Below are positions 17,205 to 25,393 of a stretch of 64,000 bases of DNA, in pieces. Position 1 is the stretch's first letter. Each line of letters opens with the position of its first letter. A program made the position numbers and the translations under genes. A model generated the notes under the pieces. It searched no databases and was not told the DNA's origin. It worked only from the letters and a program-made list of their open reading frames with translations. Source of the stretch: Hyphobacterium sp. CCMP332. GTDB lineage: Bacteria; Pseudomonadota; Alphaproteobacteria; Caulobacterales; Maricaulaceae. Where the stretch lies: contig NZ_CP058669.1 in the NCBI RefSeq assembly GCF_014323565.1, positions 248,001-312,000 on the forward strand, given 5' to 3'.

Positions 17205-17873
17205 TTATCCTGCCGCCGCCTGCGCGCCGTCCTCGTCGCAGGCGCGATCAGGTGCGGCATCTTCTTCTGGCGCGGCCAGCCAATCGGCGATCAGCGACTC
17301 GACACGCGCTTCAATATCGGCCTGAGTGCGCTCCACGCTGCCCGTTCCCCATTCAAGGCGGCAGTCCGCGCCGGTGATGTCGGGGTTGGCGCGCACGATA
17401 ACCGCGCCTTCAAAGCCGGACTCTTTCGCGGTCTTCTCGAGGACTTCCGCCACAGGTCCGGCGATGGCTTCGGCGCAATGCACGTTGAAACGCGGTTCTC
17501 CGCGCAAATCTTTCATGACCGTGGCACAAAACCCGGTGATCGCTTCGCTGGCATTGTCGGCAATGGCGGCCCCGGCCAGCTTCTTTGCCGTGATCAGTGC
17601 CAGTTGTGTCGAGCGCTGGCGCAGGGTTTCGGATTCGGCTTCCAGCCGCGCCAGAATGAGCTGCATCTGTGAGGCAACAGCCCTTACGGCATCGGCCTGA
17701 ACCGCGGCCGCTTTTGCGGCTTCGGAATTCTCGCCATCGGCAAAGGCTTGCTGGCGCACTTCCTCGACTTCCGCAGCCGTCAGGATCTGTTTGATCCGTT
17801 GACCATCGCGCAGCACTTCGCCATCGGCCGAGAAGACCCTGTCGAAGTCGAATTTTGGCAATGGCTGGGTCAT
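17205..17873 (-). CDS. fliH: Flagellar assembly protein FliH (FlbE type)
   Basis: 222 residues between fliG and fliN, exactly where Caulobacter has flbE/fliH. The N-terminal half is helical and Ala/Glu-rich (EEVRQQAFADGENSEAAKAA), typical of FliH coiled coils. The C-terminal part (TGADCRLEWGTGSVERTQAD) resembles the FliH/YscL domain that binds FliI. FliH regulates the FliI ATPase and anchors it to FliN. The last 20 residues are acidic and Ala-rich. Sequence conservation is low, so the call leans on gene order. Confidence 0.85.
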   Translation of the reverse strand: MTQPLPKFDFDRVFSADGEVLRDGQRIKQILTAAEVEEVRQQAFADGENSEAAKAAAVQADAVRAVASQMQLILARLEAESETLRQRSTQLALITAKKLAGAAIADNASEAITGFCATVMKDLRGEPRFNVHCAEAIAGPVAEVLEKTAKESGFEGAVIVRANPDITGADCRLEWGTGSVERTQADIEARVESLIADWLAAPEEDAAPDRACDEDGAQAAAG

Positions 17874-17885
17874 TCAGTCCTTGTC

Positions 17886-18923
17886 CTAGTAAATCAGCTC
17901 GTCTTCGCCGCCGCCTTCGGCGAGCAGGATTTCGCCCTTCGCAGCGAGGTCCTTGGCGGTGGCAACCATGGCTGTCTGGGCCTGGTCGACGTCTTTCAGC
18001 CGGACCGGACCCATGGCGGCCATGTCGTCCTTGAGAATTTTCGCGGCGCGTTCCGACATGTTCGAGAAGAACAGATCGCGCAAACTGTCCGAAGCGCCTT
18101 TGAGCGCCAGGCCGAGCTGACTCTTGTCGACGGCGCGCAGCAAGGTCTGGATGCCGCCCGGATCAAGCTTGGAGAGGTCCTCGAACACAAACATCAGAGC
18201 GCGGATCTTTTCGGCGCTGTCGCGATTGCGCTCTTCCAGTGCCGCGAGGAAGCGGTTCTCGGTCTGGCGGTCGAAATTGTTGAAGATGTCGGCCATCATT
18301 TCGTGACTGTCGCGCTTTGACGTACGCGCCAGATTGGACATGAATTCGGTCCGCAGCGTTTCCTCAATCTTGTCGAGAATTTCGCGCTGCACCGGCTCCA
18401 TGCGCAGCATCCGCATCACCACTTCCAGCGCGAAATCTTCGGGCAGGGCGCCCAGCACGCGGGAGGCGTGCTCGCCCTTGATCTTGGACAGAACGACGGC
18501 GACGGTCTGCGGATATTCATTCTTCAGATAGTTGGCGAGGACAACTTCGTTCACATTGCCCAGCTTGTCCCACATGGTGCGGCCGGCGGGGCCGCGCAGC
18601 TCTTCCATGATGCCGTCGACTTTTTCACCGGGCAGAAAAGAGGTGAGCAATCGCTGGGTCGCCTCGAACGAGCCCATCAGGGAGCCGCCTTGAGAAATCT
18701 GGCTGGCAAAATCGACGATCAGCTTTTCAACGGCTTTGGCGGACACATTTCCGAGATTGGACATGGCCTGGGAGATTTCGCGAATCTCTTCCTCGTCCAT
18801 CATTTCCCAGAGCGAGTGCTGTTCCTCACCCAGGGCCAGCAGGATGACCGCGGCGCGTTCCGGACCGGCCAGCTTTTGGGGGTCCTCAATGACCCGTTTA
18901 TTGCTTTCGCGCGCGATCGCCAT
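17886..18923 (-). CDS. fliG: Flagellar motor switch protein FliG
   Basis: 345 residues, the normal length. FliG couples the C-ring to the MS-ring and takes part in torque generation. Seen here: the N-terminal [16 protein letters not shown], the middle domain with the [22 protein letters not shown] stretch (the EHPQ-like motif varied to EHAS), and the C-terminal torque domain with the charged helix KAILKDD-like [15 protein letters not shown]. The C-terminus ends [10 protein letters not shown]. It starts within the last base of the fliF stop codon region, so the two are coupled. Confidence 0.97.
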   Translation of the reverse strand: MAIARESNKRVIEDPQKLAGPERAAVILLALGEEQHSLWEMMDEEEIREISQAMSNLGNVSAKAVEKLIVDFASQISQGGSLMGSFEATQRLLTSFLPGEKVDGIMEELRGPAGRTMWDKLGNVNEVVLANYLKNEYPQTVAVVLSKIKGEHASRVLGALPEDFALEVVMRMLRMEPVQREILDKIEETLRTEFMSNLARTSKRDSHEMMADIFNNFDRQTENRFLAALEERNRDSAEKIRALMFVFEDLSKLDPGGIQTLLRAVDKSQLGLALKGASDSLRDLFFSNMSERAAKILKDDMAAMGPVRLKDVDQAQTAMVATAKDLAAKGEILLAEGGGEDELIY

Positions 18924-20590
18924 CAGCCTTCACTCATCCATGTGCGGATGATCGACAGGGATTCATCCGGGTGGGAATTGACGACGCCTGAAACTTTCTT
19001 GATCGAGGAGGCCTTCACCTGGCCGTCAATCTTGGCGATGTCGATTCCGTCATCGACGTATTCGGGCATAGCCGCAGCACCTCCGCCGCTTGCGCTCTGC
19101 TGCTGCAACTGCTGCCCGCTGGAATCGGCTATGGCCGCATGCGCACCTTCGGACTCGATCCGGGGTCCGCCGCCGCCCGCACCGGCGATCGCCATGGCCG
19201 GCGCAGCTGAGGCCGCGCCCTTGGCCAGAGGCCGGGCCACAAGGAAGATCACGAGCAGGGCGGTCAGGAACATCACGCCGATTTCCGCGGCCCGCATGAT
19301 GTCGTCCTTGTTCAGGGAGAGGCCGGAAGCGGCCGGCGTGCCGACATTCGGATCCGCGCGGGAGAAGCGTATATTGGTGACTTCAAGACTGTCCTGACGG
19401 CCATCCTCGATCTGTGTAAAGCCCATTGCCGAGCGAACGAGCGCTGTAATCTGGGCCATCTCCGCTTCGGTCCGCGGCACATAGGTCGGCGTTCCGTCCT
19501 CGGCGATCTCCACAGTGCCATCGACTGCCACCGCGACCGACAGGCGTTCGATGTCGCCGGCTTCGGTAACCCGCGTTGTGGTCGTGCGGGACAGGGCAAA
19601 TTCCTGGGCATCGTTCGACGTCGATGACTCATTGACCGATTGCGGCCCGTCGGAAGCCGCGGCCTCGTCGCCCGGAAGGTTTTCGGAAGCGGACACGGCA
19701 TTCGCTGCGCCATCCACTTCACGGTCGGTTTCCTCGGACCGTGTCCGGCTGCGTAATACGGAACCTTCCGGATCGTAACGCTCTTCGCTCTGGGTCACGG
19801 AATTCCGGTTCAGGTCGGCACTGACCTGAACCCGTGCTGCGCCGACACCGACCACGCCCTCGACCAGATTGAGGATGCGGCGGCGATACTGTTCCTCGAT
19901 CGAGGCGCGCTGGCTCTCCAGTGCGATCGAACCGAGACCATCACCTTCTTCCGGGCTGGCCAGAAGGCGGCCGGTCGTGTCTGCGATAGTGATGTCTCTG
20001 GCAGAAAGGCCATCAACGGCACTCGCCACAATATTGCGGATGATGCCGGAATGCTCGCGGGTCAGTTCGCCGCGCGAGGAGATCACGATGGAGGCGGAGG
20101 GTTGAGCCGCATCACGCTCGAACAGGCGGCGCTCGGGCAAAACAAGGTGCACGCGGGCAGAGGTAATAATGTCCAGCGATTGAATGGTGCGCGCCAGTTC
20201 GCCTTCCAGCGCGCGCTTGGCATTCATGTTCTGGACAAAGCTGGTCGCCCCCAGGGCATCAGTTTCGTCGAAGATTTCATAGCCGACCGAGCCGGAATTG
20301 AGTGCGCCGCCGCTGGCGACACGCACGCGCGCCTCATCGACCTGATTGCGGGCGACATAGATAGAAGCGCCGCCATTGCGGAATTCATAGGGGATGCCGG
20401 CCGTGTCCAGCGCTTCACTGACGCTTGCCGAATCGGAAGGGTCCAGTCCGGCATAGAGCAGGGCCTGACTGCCACCACCCATATTGAAGCTGAAATAGAG
20501 GAGGGCCGCGGCCAGCCCGGCGCTCAAGCCAAAAATGGCTATGAGACGCATGGCGCCGATCGACCGCAATTGTTCCATCAGACTGTTCAC
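18923..20590 (-). CDS. fliF: Flagellar MS-ring protein FliF
   Basis: 555 residues forming the membrane ring on which the flagellum is built. It has two membrane segments (about 18-38, [20 protein letters not shown], and about 430-450, [19 protein letters not shown]), the ring-building motif region with [20 protein letters not shown] and SVGYEIFDE, and a C-terminal FliG-binding tail ending [18 protein letters not shown]. This is the first gene of an eight- to ten-gene operon. A CtrA-like box lies 70 bases upstream, in keeping with early (class II) flagellar control. Confidence 0.97.
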   Translation of the reverse strand: MNSLMEQLRSIGAMRLIAIFGLSAGLAAALLYFSFNMGGGSQALLYAGLDPSDSASVSEALDTAGIPYEFRNGGASIYVARNQVDEARVRVASGGALNSGSVGYEIFDETDALGATSFVQNMNAKRALEGELARTIQSLDIITSARVHLVLPERRLFERDAAQPSASIVISSRGELTREHSGIIRNIVASAVDGLSARDITIADTTGRLLASPEEGDGLGSIALESQRASIEEQYRRRILNLVEGVVGVGAARVQVSADLNRNSVTQSEERYDPEGSVLRSRTRSEETDREVDGAANAVSASENLPGDEAAASDGPQSVNESSTSNDAQEFALSRTTTTRVTEAGDIERLSVAVAVDGTVEIAEDGTPTYVPRTEAEMAQITALVRSAMGFTQIEDGRQDSLEVTNIRFSRADPNVGTPAASGLSLNKDDIMRAAEIGVMFLTALLVIFLVARPLAKGAASAAPAMAIAGAGGGGPRIESEGAHAAIADSSGQQLQQQSASGGGAAAMPEYVDDGIDIAKIDGQVKASSIKKVSGVVNSHPDESLSIIRTWMSEG

Positions 20591-20659
20591 TTAGGCGTCC
20601 TGCCGATTCGTTGCGCTGCTTTCGAAGCAGCAACCCGGCAAGTTTTTCCCACTGCCCGC

Positions 20660-20675
20660 GTAAACGAGGGTTTAA
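20660..20675 (-). promoter_or_regulatory. CtrA-like box upstream of fliF
   Basis: Read on the minus strand this is TTAAACCCTCGTTTAC, that is TTAA-N7-TTTAC, one mismatch from the CtrA consensus TTAA-N7-TTAAC. It lies about 70 bases before the fliF ATG, a suitable place for class II flagellar activation. The sequence is seen; binding is inferred from the known control of fliF by CtrA in Caulobacter. Confidence 0.6.
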
Positions 20676-20682
20676 TATGCGG

Positions 20683-20711
20683 ACGCCCGGCTCAAAGAAC
20701 CGGGCGTTTTT
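20683..20711 (+). terminator. Intrinsic terminator-like hairpin facing against the flanking genes
   Basis: An 8-bp stem (ACGCCCGG at 20683-20690, CCGGGCGT at 20700-20707) is followed on the plus strand by TTTTT. Both neighbours, sciP and fliF, run on the minus strand. The T-run therefore faces transcription entering the intergenic region from the fliF side in antisense. It may still act weakly as the end of sciP. Confidence 0.55.
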
Positions 20712-20736
20712 CGCAGTTTTTACTGATAAATCCGGT

Positions 20737-21027
20737 TCAGGCGCCCATTGGATTGGGTTTGGCCCGGTAATGTTGAATGCGCGTTGTCCGCAATCCGGCA
20801 AGGCCGTGCTTGTCGATGGCACGCTGCCAACCGAGGAATTCCTCGACCGTCAGGCGATAGCGTTCGCACGCTTCCTCAAGGGTAAGGAGCCCCCCGCGGA
20901 CGGCGGCCACGACCTCTGCCTTGCGGCGGATTACCCAGCGTTGGGTCGATGGATTTGGCAAATCCGCCAGTGTCAGCGGGCTGCCGTCCGGACCAATGAC
21001 ATAATTTTCCTTACGCCGTGCATTCAT
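20737..21027 (-). CDS. sciP: CtrA inhibitor SciP (DUF1153)
   Basis: A small helix-turn-helix protein of 96 residues (99 if translation starts at the GTG at 21036). It has the characteristic YVIGPDGSPLTLADLP, RWVIRRKAEVVAAVRGGL and SciP core TLEEACERYRLTVEEFLGWQ. In Caulobacter SciP binds CtrA at promoters and blocks its activation of flagellar and other genes in swarmer cells. The ATG at 21027 is chosen because AGGGTGG precedes it. It stands alone between the flgE terminator and fliF, with a CtrA-like box upstream, which suggests a feedback loop. The C-terminus ends HYRAKPNPMGA. Confidence 0.95.
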   Translation of the reverse strand: MNARRKENYVIGPDGSPLTLADLPNPSTQRWVIRRKAEVVAAVRGGLLTLEEACERYRLTVEEFLGWQRAIDKHGLAGLRTTRIQHYRAKPNPMGA

Positions 21028-21101
21028 AACCACCACCCTGTAATTTCACCCGTTGGACGCTCTTTGTCGTCCTTGTTGAGGAGGGTTATACGCGCAGCCT
21101 C

Positions 21102-21118
21102 TTAAATTCCGCCTAAAC
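21102..21118. promoter_or_regulatory. CtrA-like box upstream of sciP
   Basis: TTAAATTCCGCCTAAAC reads as TTAA-N7-CTAA, one mismatch from the two half-sites of a CtrA box. It lies about 75 bases before the sciP start. In Caulobacter sciP is activated by CtrA, so the site is plausible. A second TTAAC half-site is at 21137-21141. Confidence 0.5.
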
Positions 21119-21149
21119 GCTGTGGTAAATCTTCATTTAACTCAATGAC

Positions 21150-21187
21150 TAAAAAGCAAAAGACCTTCCGTCGAAACGGAAGGCCTT
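21150..21187 (-). terminator. Rho-independent terminator of the fliK-flgD-flgE unit
   Basis: A stem of about 11 bp with one mismatch (AAGACCTTCCGT at 21160-21171, loop CGAA, ACGGAAGGCCTT at 21176-21187). On the minus strand it is followed by TTTTGCTTTTT, just downstream of flgE. Confidence 0.88.
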
Positions 21188-21216
21188 TCACTCAGGAAGT
21201 ATATGTCAGATCAGCG

Positions 21217-22605
21217 TTAGCGCTTCATCCGGATGGCTTCATCCAGCATCTCGTCAGCTGTGGTGATGATTTTGGATGAGGCGGAATAGGCGCGCTGGGT
21301 TGTAATCAGGCTGGTGAATTCGGTCGCGATATCGACATTGGAGTTTTCCAGCGTCGATGAAGCGATTGTGCCTGCGGCGGCTTCACCCGGCACGTTGAAA
21401 GTATAGCTGCCCGAATCCGGCGTCACCGAATAGGCGCCGCCCGCTTCGACATTCAGCCCGTTCGGGTTGACGAAAGTCGCAATAGGCACCTGATAGGTCT
21501 TGCGGATAATGCCGTTGGAAAACTTCGCGTAGACGAAGCCGTCATTATCAACCTGCACACCGGTGAAGGTACCAAACGCCGAACCATTCACCTGGGTCGA
21601 GGTCAGTGTTGAGGGGCTGTCATACTGGGTCATGCCGCCCGGCTGGGTCGGAGAGCCGAGGTCCAGCGTCACCTGCTGACCGGCAACGCCGGTGCTTGCG
21701 GCCCACTGATACTGCGTGGCACCCAGCGCCCCGGTGTTTGTCGAGGACAGGAAGTCGAGCGTCAGCGGAAGCGTTGTATTGGTCAGGTCGATTTCACCCT
21801 GCGCATCAAAAGCGATGGTTCCGGTCGCGATCTGGCCATCCACGAGCCCGGCACCGGTCGTGATGTCGGTTGTCGGCGTCACGTGAAGCTCCGCATGCCA
21901 CTGATTGGCCGTTGCAGATTTCAACATCGACAGGGTAATGGTCCGCGCCCCGCCCTGGCTGTCATAGATCTGGATCGACCGCTGGAAATCGGGAGTCACC
22001 GTGCCCGACGCCATATTGGTCGCGCTGGCGCCGGCGGCATACGTCGCTTCGTCTGCAGAGACGACCTGACTGGCTTGCAGATTGCCGTTGACGCCGACCT
22101 GCGTGGTGGCCTCAGCGGCACCACCGATAGACGACAGGTTGATGGCTTCGAGGCCCGAAAGGTCGGACGGGTTGGCGGTAACAGAACCGTCGGCAGCGAC
22201 CGGCCATCCATACAGGAAGAGCCCGGCATCGTTTCTGAGATTGCCTTGCGAATCCGCCGAGAAGGAGCCGGATCGCGTAAACAGCACTGCATCCGTTGCT
22301 TCGACATTGGAGGCGACAGGCCGCACCACGAAGAAGCCGTCGCCGGCAATGGCGAGGTCGGTCGGGGACGTCCCGGGCGTCAGAAGTCCGCCAGTGGATA
22401 TCTGGAAGCGGTTATTGGTGGTCACACCGCCCGCCGCATAGCGAGAATTGACGCCATAGGATTCAAACATCGGCGAAAACACGGCCTGGGCGCGCTTGTA
22501 GCCGACCGTGTTCACGTTGGCGATATTGTCGGAGACGGCGGCCAGTGCGCTGGAGTTGGCCAGCAGACCGGAGGCACCGGCCCAAAGGGCTGAATTGATA
22601 CTCAT
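21217..22605 (-). CDS. flgE: Flagellar hook protein FlgE
   Basis: 462 residues, exported and polymerised into the hook. The N-terminal rod/hook motif ALWAGASGLLANSSALAAVSDNIANVNTVGYK is complete, as are the central hook domains (IQIYDSQGGARTITL) and the C-terminal LENSNVDIATEFTSLITTQRAYSASSKIITTADEM helix. It is the last gene of the fliK-flgD-flgE unit, ended by a strong terminator. A small hairpin lies between flgD and flgE at 22679-22699. In relatives this class III gene depends on sigma-54 and FlbD. Confidence 0.97.
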   Translation of the reverse strand: MSINSALWAGASGLLANSSALAAVSDNIANVNTVGYKRAQAVFSPMFESYGVNSRYAAGGVTTNNRFQISTGGLLTPGTSPTDLAIAGDGFFVVRPVASNVEATDAVLFTRSGSFSADSQGNLRNDAGLFLYGWPVAADGSVTANPSDLSGLEAINLSSIGGAAEATTQVGVNGNLQASQVVSADEATYAAGASATNMASGTVTPDFQRSIQIYDSQGGARTITLSMLKSATANQWHAELHVTPTTDITTGAGLVDGQIATGTIAFDAQGEIDLTNTTLPLTLDFLSSTNTGALGATQYQWAASTGVAGQQVTLDLGSPTQPGGMTQYDSPSTLTSTQVNGSAFGTFTGVQVDNDGFVYAKFSNGIIRKTYQVPIATFVNPNGLNVEAGGAYSVTPDSGSYTFNVPGEAAAGTIASSTLENSNVDIATEFTSLITTQRAYSASSKIITTADEMLDEAIRMKR

Positions 22606-22701
22606 TTTATGCTCCCTGAGGTTTCAATAGGAGCGTTCTGCTGTTTTCATCCACCCGGCAGAGTTCTTTTGCCAAGCGTCGGGCTCTTGAGTGGCCCGAT
22701 G

Positions 22702-23367
22702 TTAAACGGCGCCTGCTTCGCGCAGGCTGCGGACAGAGGAGAGACGGACAAACAGCCCGTTCAGCTCGACCACGACTTCCGAACCGGAGAAATCAACGCC
22801 CGTAACACGGGCCGTTGTCAGAATATCCGGTTGCATCGGGTCGCCATCGGCATTCACGGCCGACACTTCCATCGTATAGATTCCGTCTTCAACGGTATTC
22901 CCTGACAGGTCCTGGCCATTCCATTCGAAGACATGAGTGCCCGCGGTCGATTCCCCTTCAAAGGTGGCGACCGTACGACCATTGGAATCCTTGATCGAAA
23001 CCAGTGTGCCCTGACTGTCTTCGGGCATGATGTAGGTCCATTCCGCCGAGCTATCCTCAAGCGAGGCATTCGGCGAGGCAACGGTCGCTTCACGGCCGAT
23101 AAAACCGACCGCTGCGCCCTGCGCCGAAGCCGCCTGAATAGATATCAGTGATTCCAGATTCTGGTTGGAGCGGATTTCCTGCTCCACGCTGGAGAAATTC
23201 ACCAGCTGGTTCACGAACTCGGTTGAATCGAGCGGGTTGAGCGGGTCCTGGGCTTTCATCTGCTCGGTGAGCAGGGTCAGGAACATCTCGAAATTATTGG
23301 CCAGCGATGCTTGGGAGTTCGCCGTCTGCGATCCGAACGCGGCCCCGAGGGCATCTATTTGTGACAT
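22702..23367 (-). CDS. flgD: Flagellar hook assembly protein FlgD
   Basis: 221 residues. FlgD caps the growing hook and is itself exported. The N-terminal motif FLTLLTEQMKAQDPLNPLDS with EFVNQLVNFSSVEQ is diagnostic. The C-terminal part has a FlgD Ig-like/tudor fold (HVFEWNGQDLSGNTVEDGIY). It ends at 22702 and is followed by flgE after 96 bases. Its start is 9 bases from the end of fliK. Confidence 0.95.
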   Translation of the reverse strand: MSQIDALGAAFGSQTANSQASLANNFEMFLTLLTEQMKAQDPLNPLDSTEFVNQLVNFSSVEQEIRSNQNLESLISIQAASAQGAAVGFIGREATVASPNASLEDSSAEWTYIMPEDSQGTLVSIKDSNGRTVATFEGESTAGTHVFEWNGQDLSGNTVEDGIYTMEVSAVNADGDPMQPDILTTARVTGVDFSGSEVVVELNGLFVRLSSVRSLREAGAV

Positions 23368-23376
23368 ATCCGGCTC

Positions 23377-24963
23377 CTATAATCTGACATCTACACGACT
23401 GACCGTGCTCAGCTGGAAGCCATAGAGCTCCCGCGGCAGCGCGGCGGCCGTGATCGGACCGGCTAGGTCCTCGGCAAATTCGATATTTGTGAATCCCGGC
23501 AAGTTGCGGGGCATGGGCTCGTCCTGATCGCTGCCTTGCGAGAGCTCGAAGGATAGACCGTCATTGTCGAGCTGCAGCCCGGCCTCTTCGAGCGCGCGTT
23601 CCAGCTCGCGGGCGTGCTGGCGCAAATCATTCAGTGTTTCCGGGCGTTCGGCGCTCAGGATTGCCTGAACGCGATTGTCATTGCCGACATGCATCTTGAC
23701 CTGAATGCGTCCGAGTTCGGGCGGGTCCATGCGGATCTCGAACTTGCGATCGCCATTCTGGAATTTCGCGGCAATTTGCGCGGCCAGTGTGCCGGCATGG
23801 GCGGGTGTAAAGCGCGCTGTGCCTGCGGCGACGCCCGGGCGCTCGGCCGCACGGCTCATGTCTGCCGCCCGCGAATTGGACATATCCACCCGTTCTGCAT
23901 CCGCGGCCGCGTCGGTCTGACCGGGATCGGCCGGCGGCGGGGCAGAACGTGCGATGTCGCTGACGGCCAGCCGGGCCGGGTCAAGCGGAGCTTCCGCAGG
24001 CGGCTGCGTCGTTTGCGGCGTTCCTGTCTGGGCCGGCATGGTTATGTCTGGCCTGGCCGCTTGTGCAGGCGTGGAAGTGGAGGCGGAGTTAGAGCTGGAG
24101 GCGTTCGCCGCGCTGGCGGATCCGCTGGCCGTTGATTTTGAATTGCTGGCAATCGGCCCCTTTTCGGGTCCGGCGGCCTCGCGGCGCGCCTGAACACCAG
24201 CCTGGACGACCGGTTGCGAAGCCGCAGAGGCCGCGGTGCTGGCCGCCAGTCCGTCGCTGATCTGTGCCGTTGCGCCCGCCACGGAATTGGCGGCGGGTGT
24301 ACCGGCATTTGTCTTGACGGTATCGGCACTGTTTGACCCGGCGTTTTCGCTCGTATTGCTGGTGCCTGTCGCGGCGGGTGTCACATTATTCTTTATGGGC
24401 GGCTCTGCAGCCGCCTTCGCATTGACCGTTGAAGCCGATGTCGTTTTAGCAGTGGAAATGGACGCCACGGTGGCATTTCCGGACTCCGGGCCGGTCTGTG
24501 ACGTCCCGGACCCGGCGGCGTTCTGACCGCCTTCGGAATTCACCGTCGCCGGCGATGTTGAGGGCGTCCCTGTGACGCCGTCACCCTGCGCCGCCGTATT
24601 CGGCTGCAGCACTGCACCGTTTTGTGGATGGGCTCCCGTGGTGGGGGAGGCTGGCAAGGCGGTTGTCTGTGTGTTCGCCGTCGCGGTGGCCTGGGTTTGC
24701 GTTGCCATCACCGGGCCAGACGCTGTGCCGGCACCTGACGATGACGCGGACATGGCCAGTCGAGCGCCTTGTGTCGGATTGGAGGGTGACGGCGCAAAGC
24801 CGCCATTGGGCCGCGACGGAATGGCAGGAACGGGCGTAACCGGAGTCGTCTGAACGGCGAGCAGCGCATCAAAAGCGCCGGCATCCGCCGCATCGGGCGC
24901 AGACGATTGTCCGGCGCTGTTGGCACCGGCCGTCTGTGACAGGATCGGAGTGATCGCGTCCAT
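23377..24963 (-). CDS. fliK: Flagellar hook-length control protein FliK
   Basis: About 528 residues from the ATG at 24963 (MDAITPILSQ). A longer reading starts at ATG 25062 with 33 more residues; neither start has a strong ribosome binding site. The central region (about 60-380) is Ala/Thr/Ser/Pro-rich and probably disordered, serving as the ruler. The C-terminal domain (PPELGRIQVKMHVGNDNRVQ, then ERPETLNDLRQHARELERAL) is the conserved Flg_hook domain that switches export specificity. It heads a unit with flgD and flgE. Confidence 0.9.
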   Translation of the reverse strand: MDAITPILSQTAGANSAGQSSAPDAADAGAFDALLAVQTTPVTPVPAIPSRPNGGFAPSPSNPTQGARLAMSASSSGAGTASGPVMATQTQATATANTQTTALPASPTTGAHPQNGAVLQPNTAAQGDGVTGTPSTSPATVNSEGGQNAAGSGTSQTGPESGNATVASISTAKTTSASTVNAKAAAEPPIKNNVTPAATGTSNTSENAGSNSADTVKTNAGTPAANSVAGATAQISDGLAASTAASAASQPVVQAGVQARREAAGPEKGPIASNSKSTASGSASAANASSSNSASTSTPAQAARPDITMPAQTGTPQTTQPPAEAPLDPARLAVSDIARSAPPPADPGQTDAAADAERVDMSNSRAADMSRAAERPGVAAGTARFTPAHAGTLAAQIAAKFQNGDRKFEIRMDPPELGRIQVKMHVGNDNRVQAILSAERPETLNDLRQHARELERALEEAGLQLDNDGLSFELSQGSDQDEPMPRNLPGFTNIEFAEDLAGPITAAALPRELYGFQLSTVSRVDVRL

Positions 24964-25113
24964 GCCCTGTTTCGCCCCCCAAGCGGCGTGAACCCCGATG
25001 GCCCACACACCCGTCACGGGGAGTCGCAAGGAGTGTGCCAGTTCGGTAACCATATAGGGCATTGAAAAGTATAGATTAATTTCGATCGCAAGTGGGCAGG
25101 ATACGCTTGCCCG

Positions 25114-25128
25114 GCAGGAATCTCCCCA
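25114..25128 (-). promoter_or_regulatory. Possible sigma-54 promoter for fliK-flgD-flgE
   Basis: On the minus strand this reads TGGGGAGATTCCTGC, keeping TGG, the exact 10-base spacing and GC of the -24/-12 sigma-54 promoter (TGGCAC-N5-TTGC), but with a weaker -12 element. The expected start of transcription is near 25102, upstream of both possible fliK starts. It lies in the 430-base fliK-flgK intergenic region, where I see no gene. Confidence 0.35.
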
Positions 25129-25182
25129 TCCTCAATGGCGGAATCTGCCGACTTCATGACCGTTTGGCCATCAATCACAAAA

Positions 25183-25197
25183 TGGCCCCGGCATTGC
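25183..25197 (+). promoter_or_regulatory. Sigma-54 promoter upstream of flgK
   Basis: TGGCCCCGGCATTGC matches the -24/-12 consensus well: TGGC, 10 bases between GG and GC, and TTGC. It lies about 200 bases before flgK on the same strand. FlbD, encoded nearby, is the expected activator. Control is inferred from the motif and from class III regulation in Caulobacter. Confidence 0.6.
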
Positions 25198-25393
25198 GAC
25201 GCTGACGGTCAGATACGTCACCGGTTCGAAGAAGCGGAATCGCAAGAATGCTGGAAAACAGTTTGAATCCAAAGGTTAATCGGGAAAGTGGTTCTCCGGG
25301 CCGTCTGGCTTGTCTGCGAATTCTCCCGGCAAATTCTGCCCGATACCCGGCATCTTTCTACCGGTTCCACGGACTTTTGACGGAGGAGACGAC

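Noticed and set aside
20611-21105. A plus-strand frame of 164 codons over sciP
   Set aside because: sciP on the minus strand is strongly recognised; this frame is its shadow.
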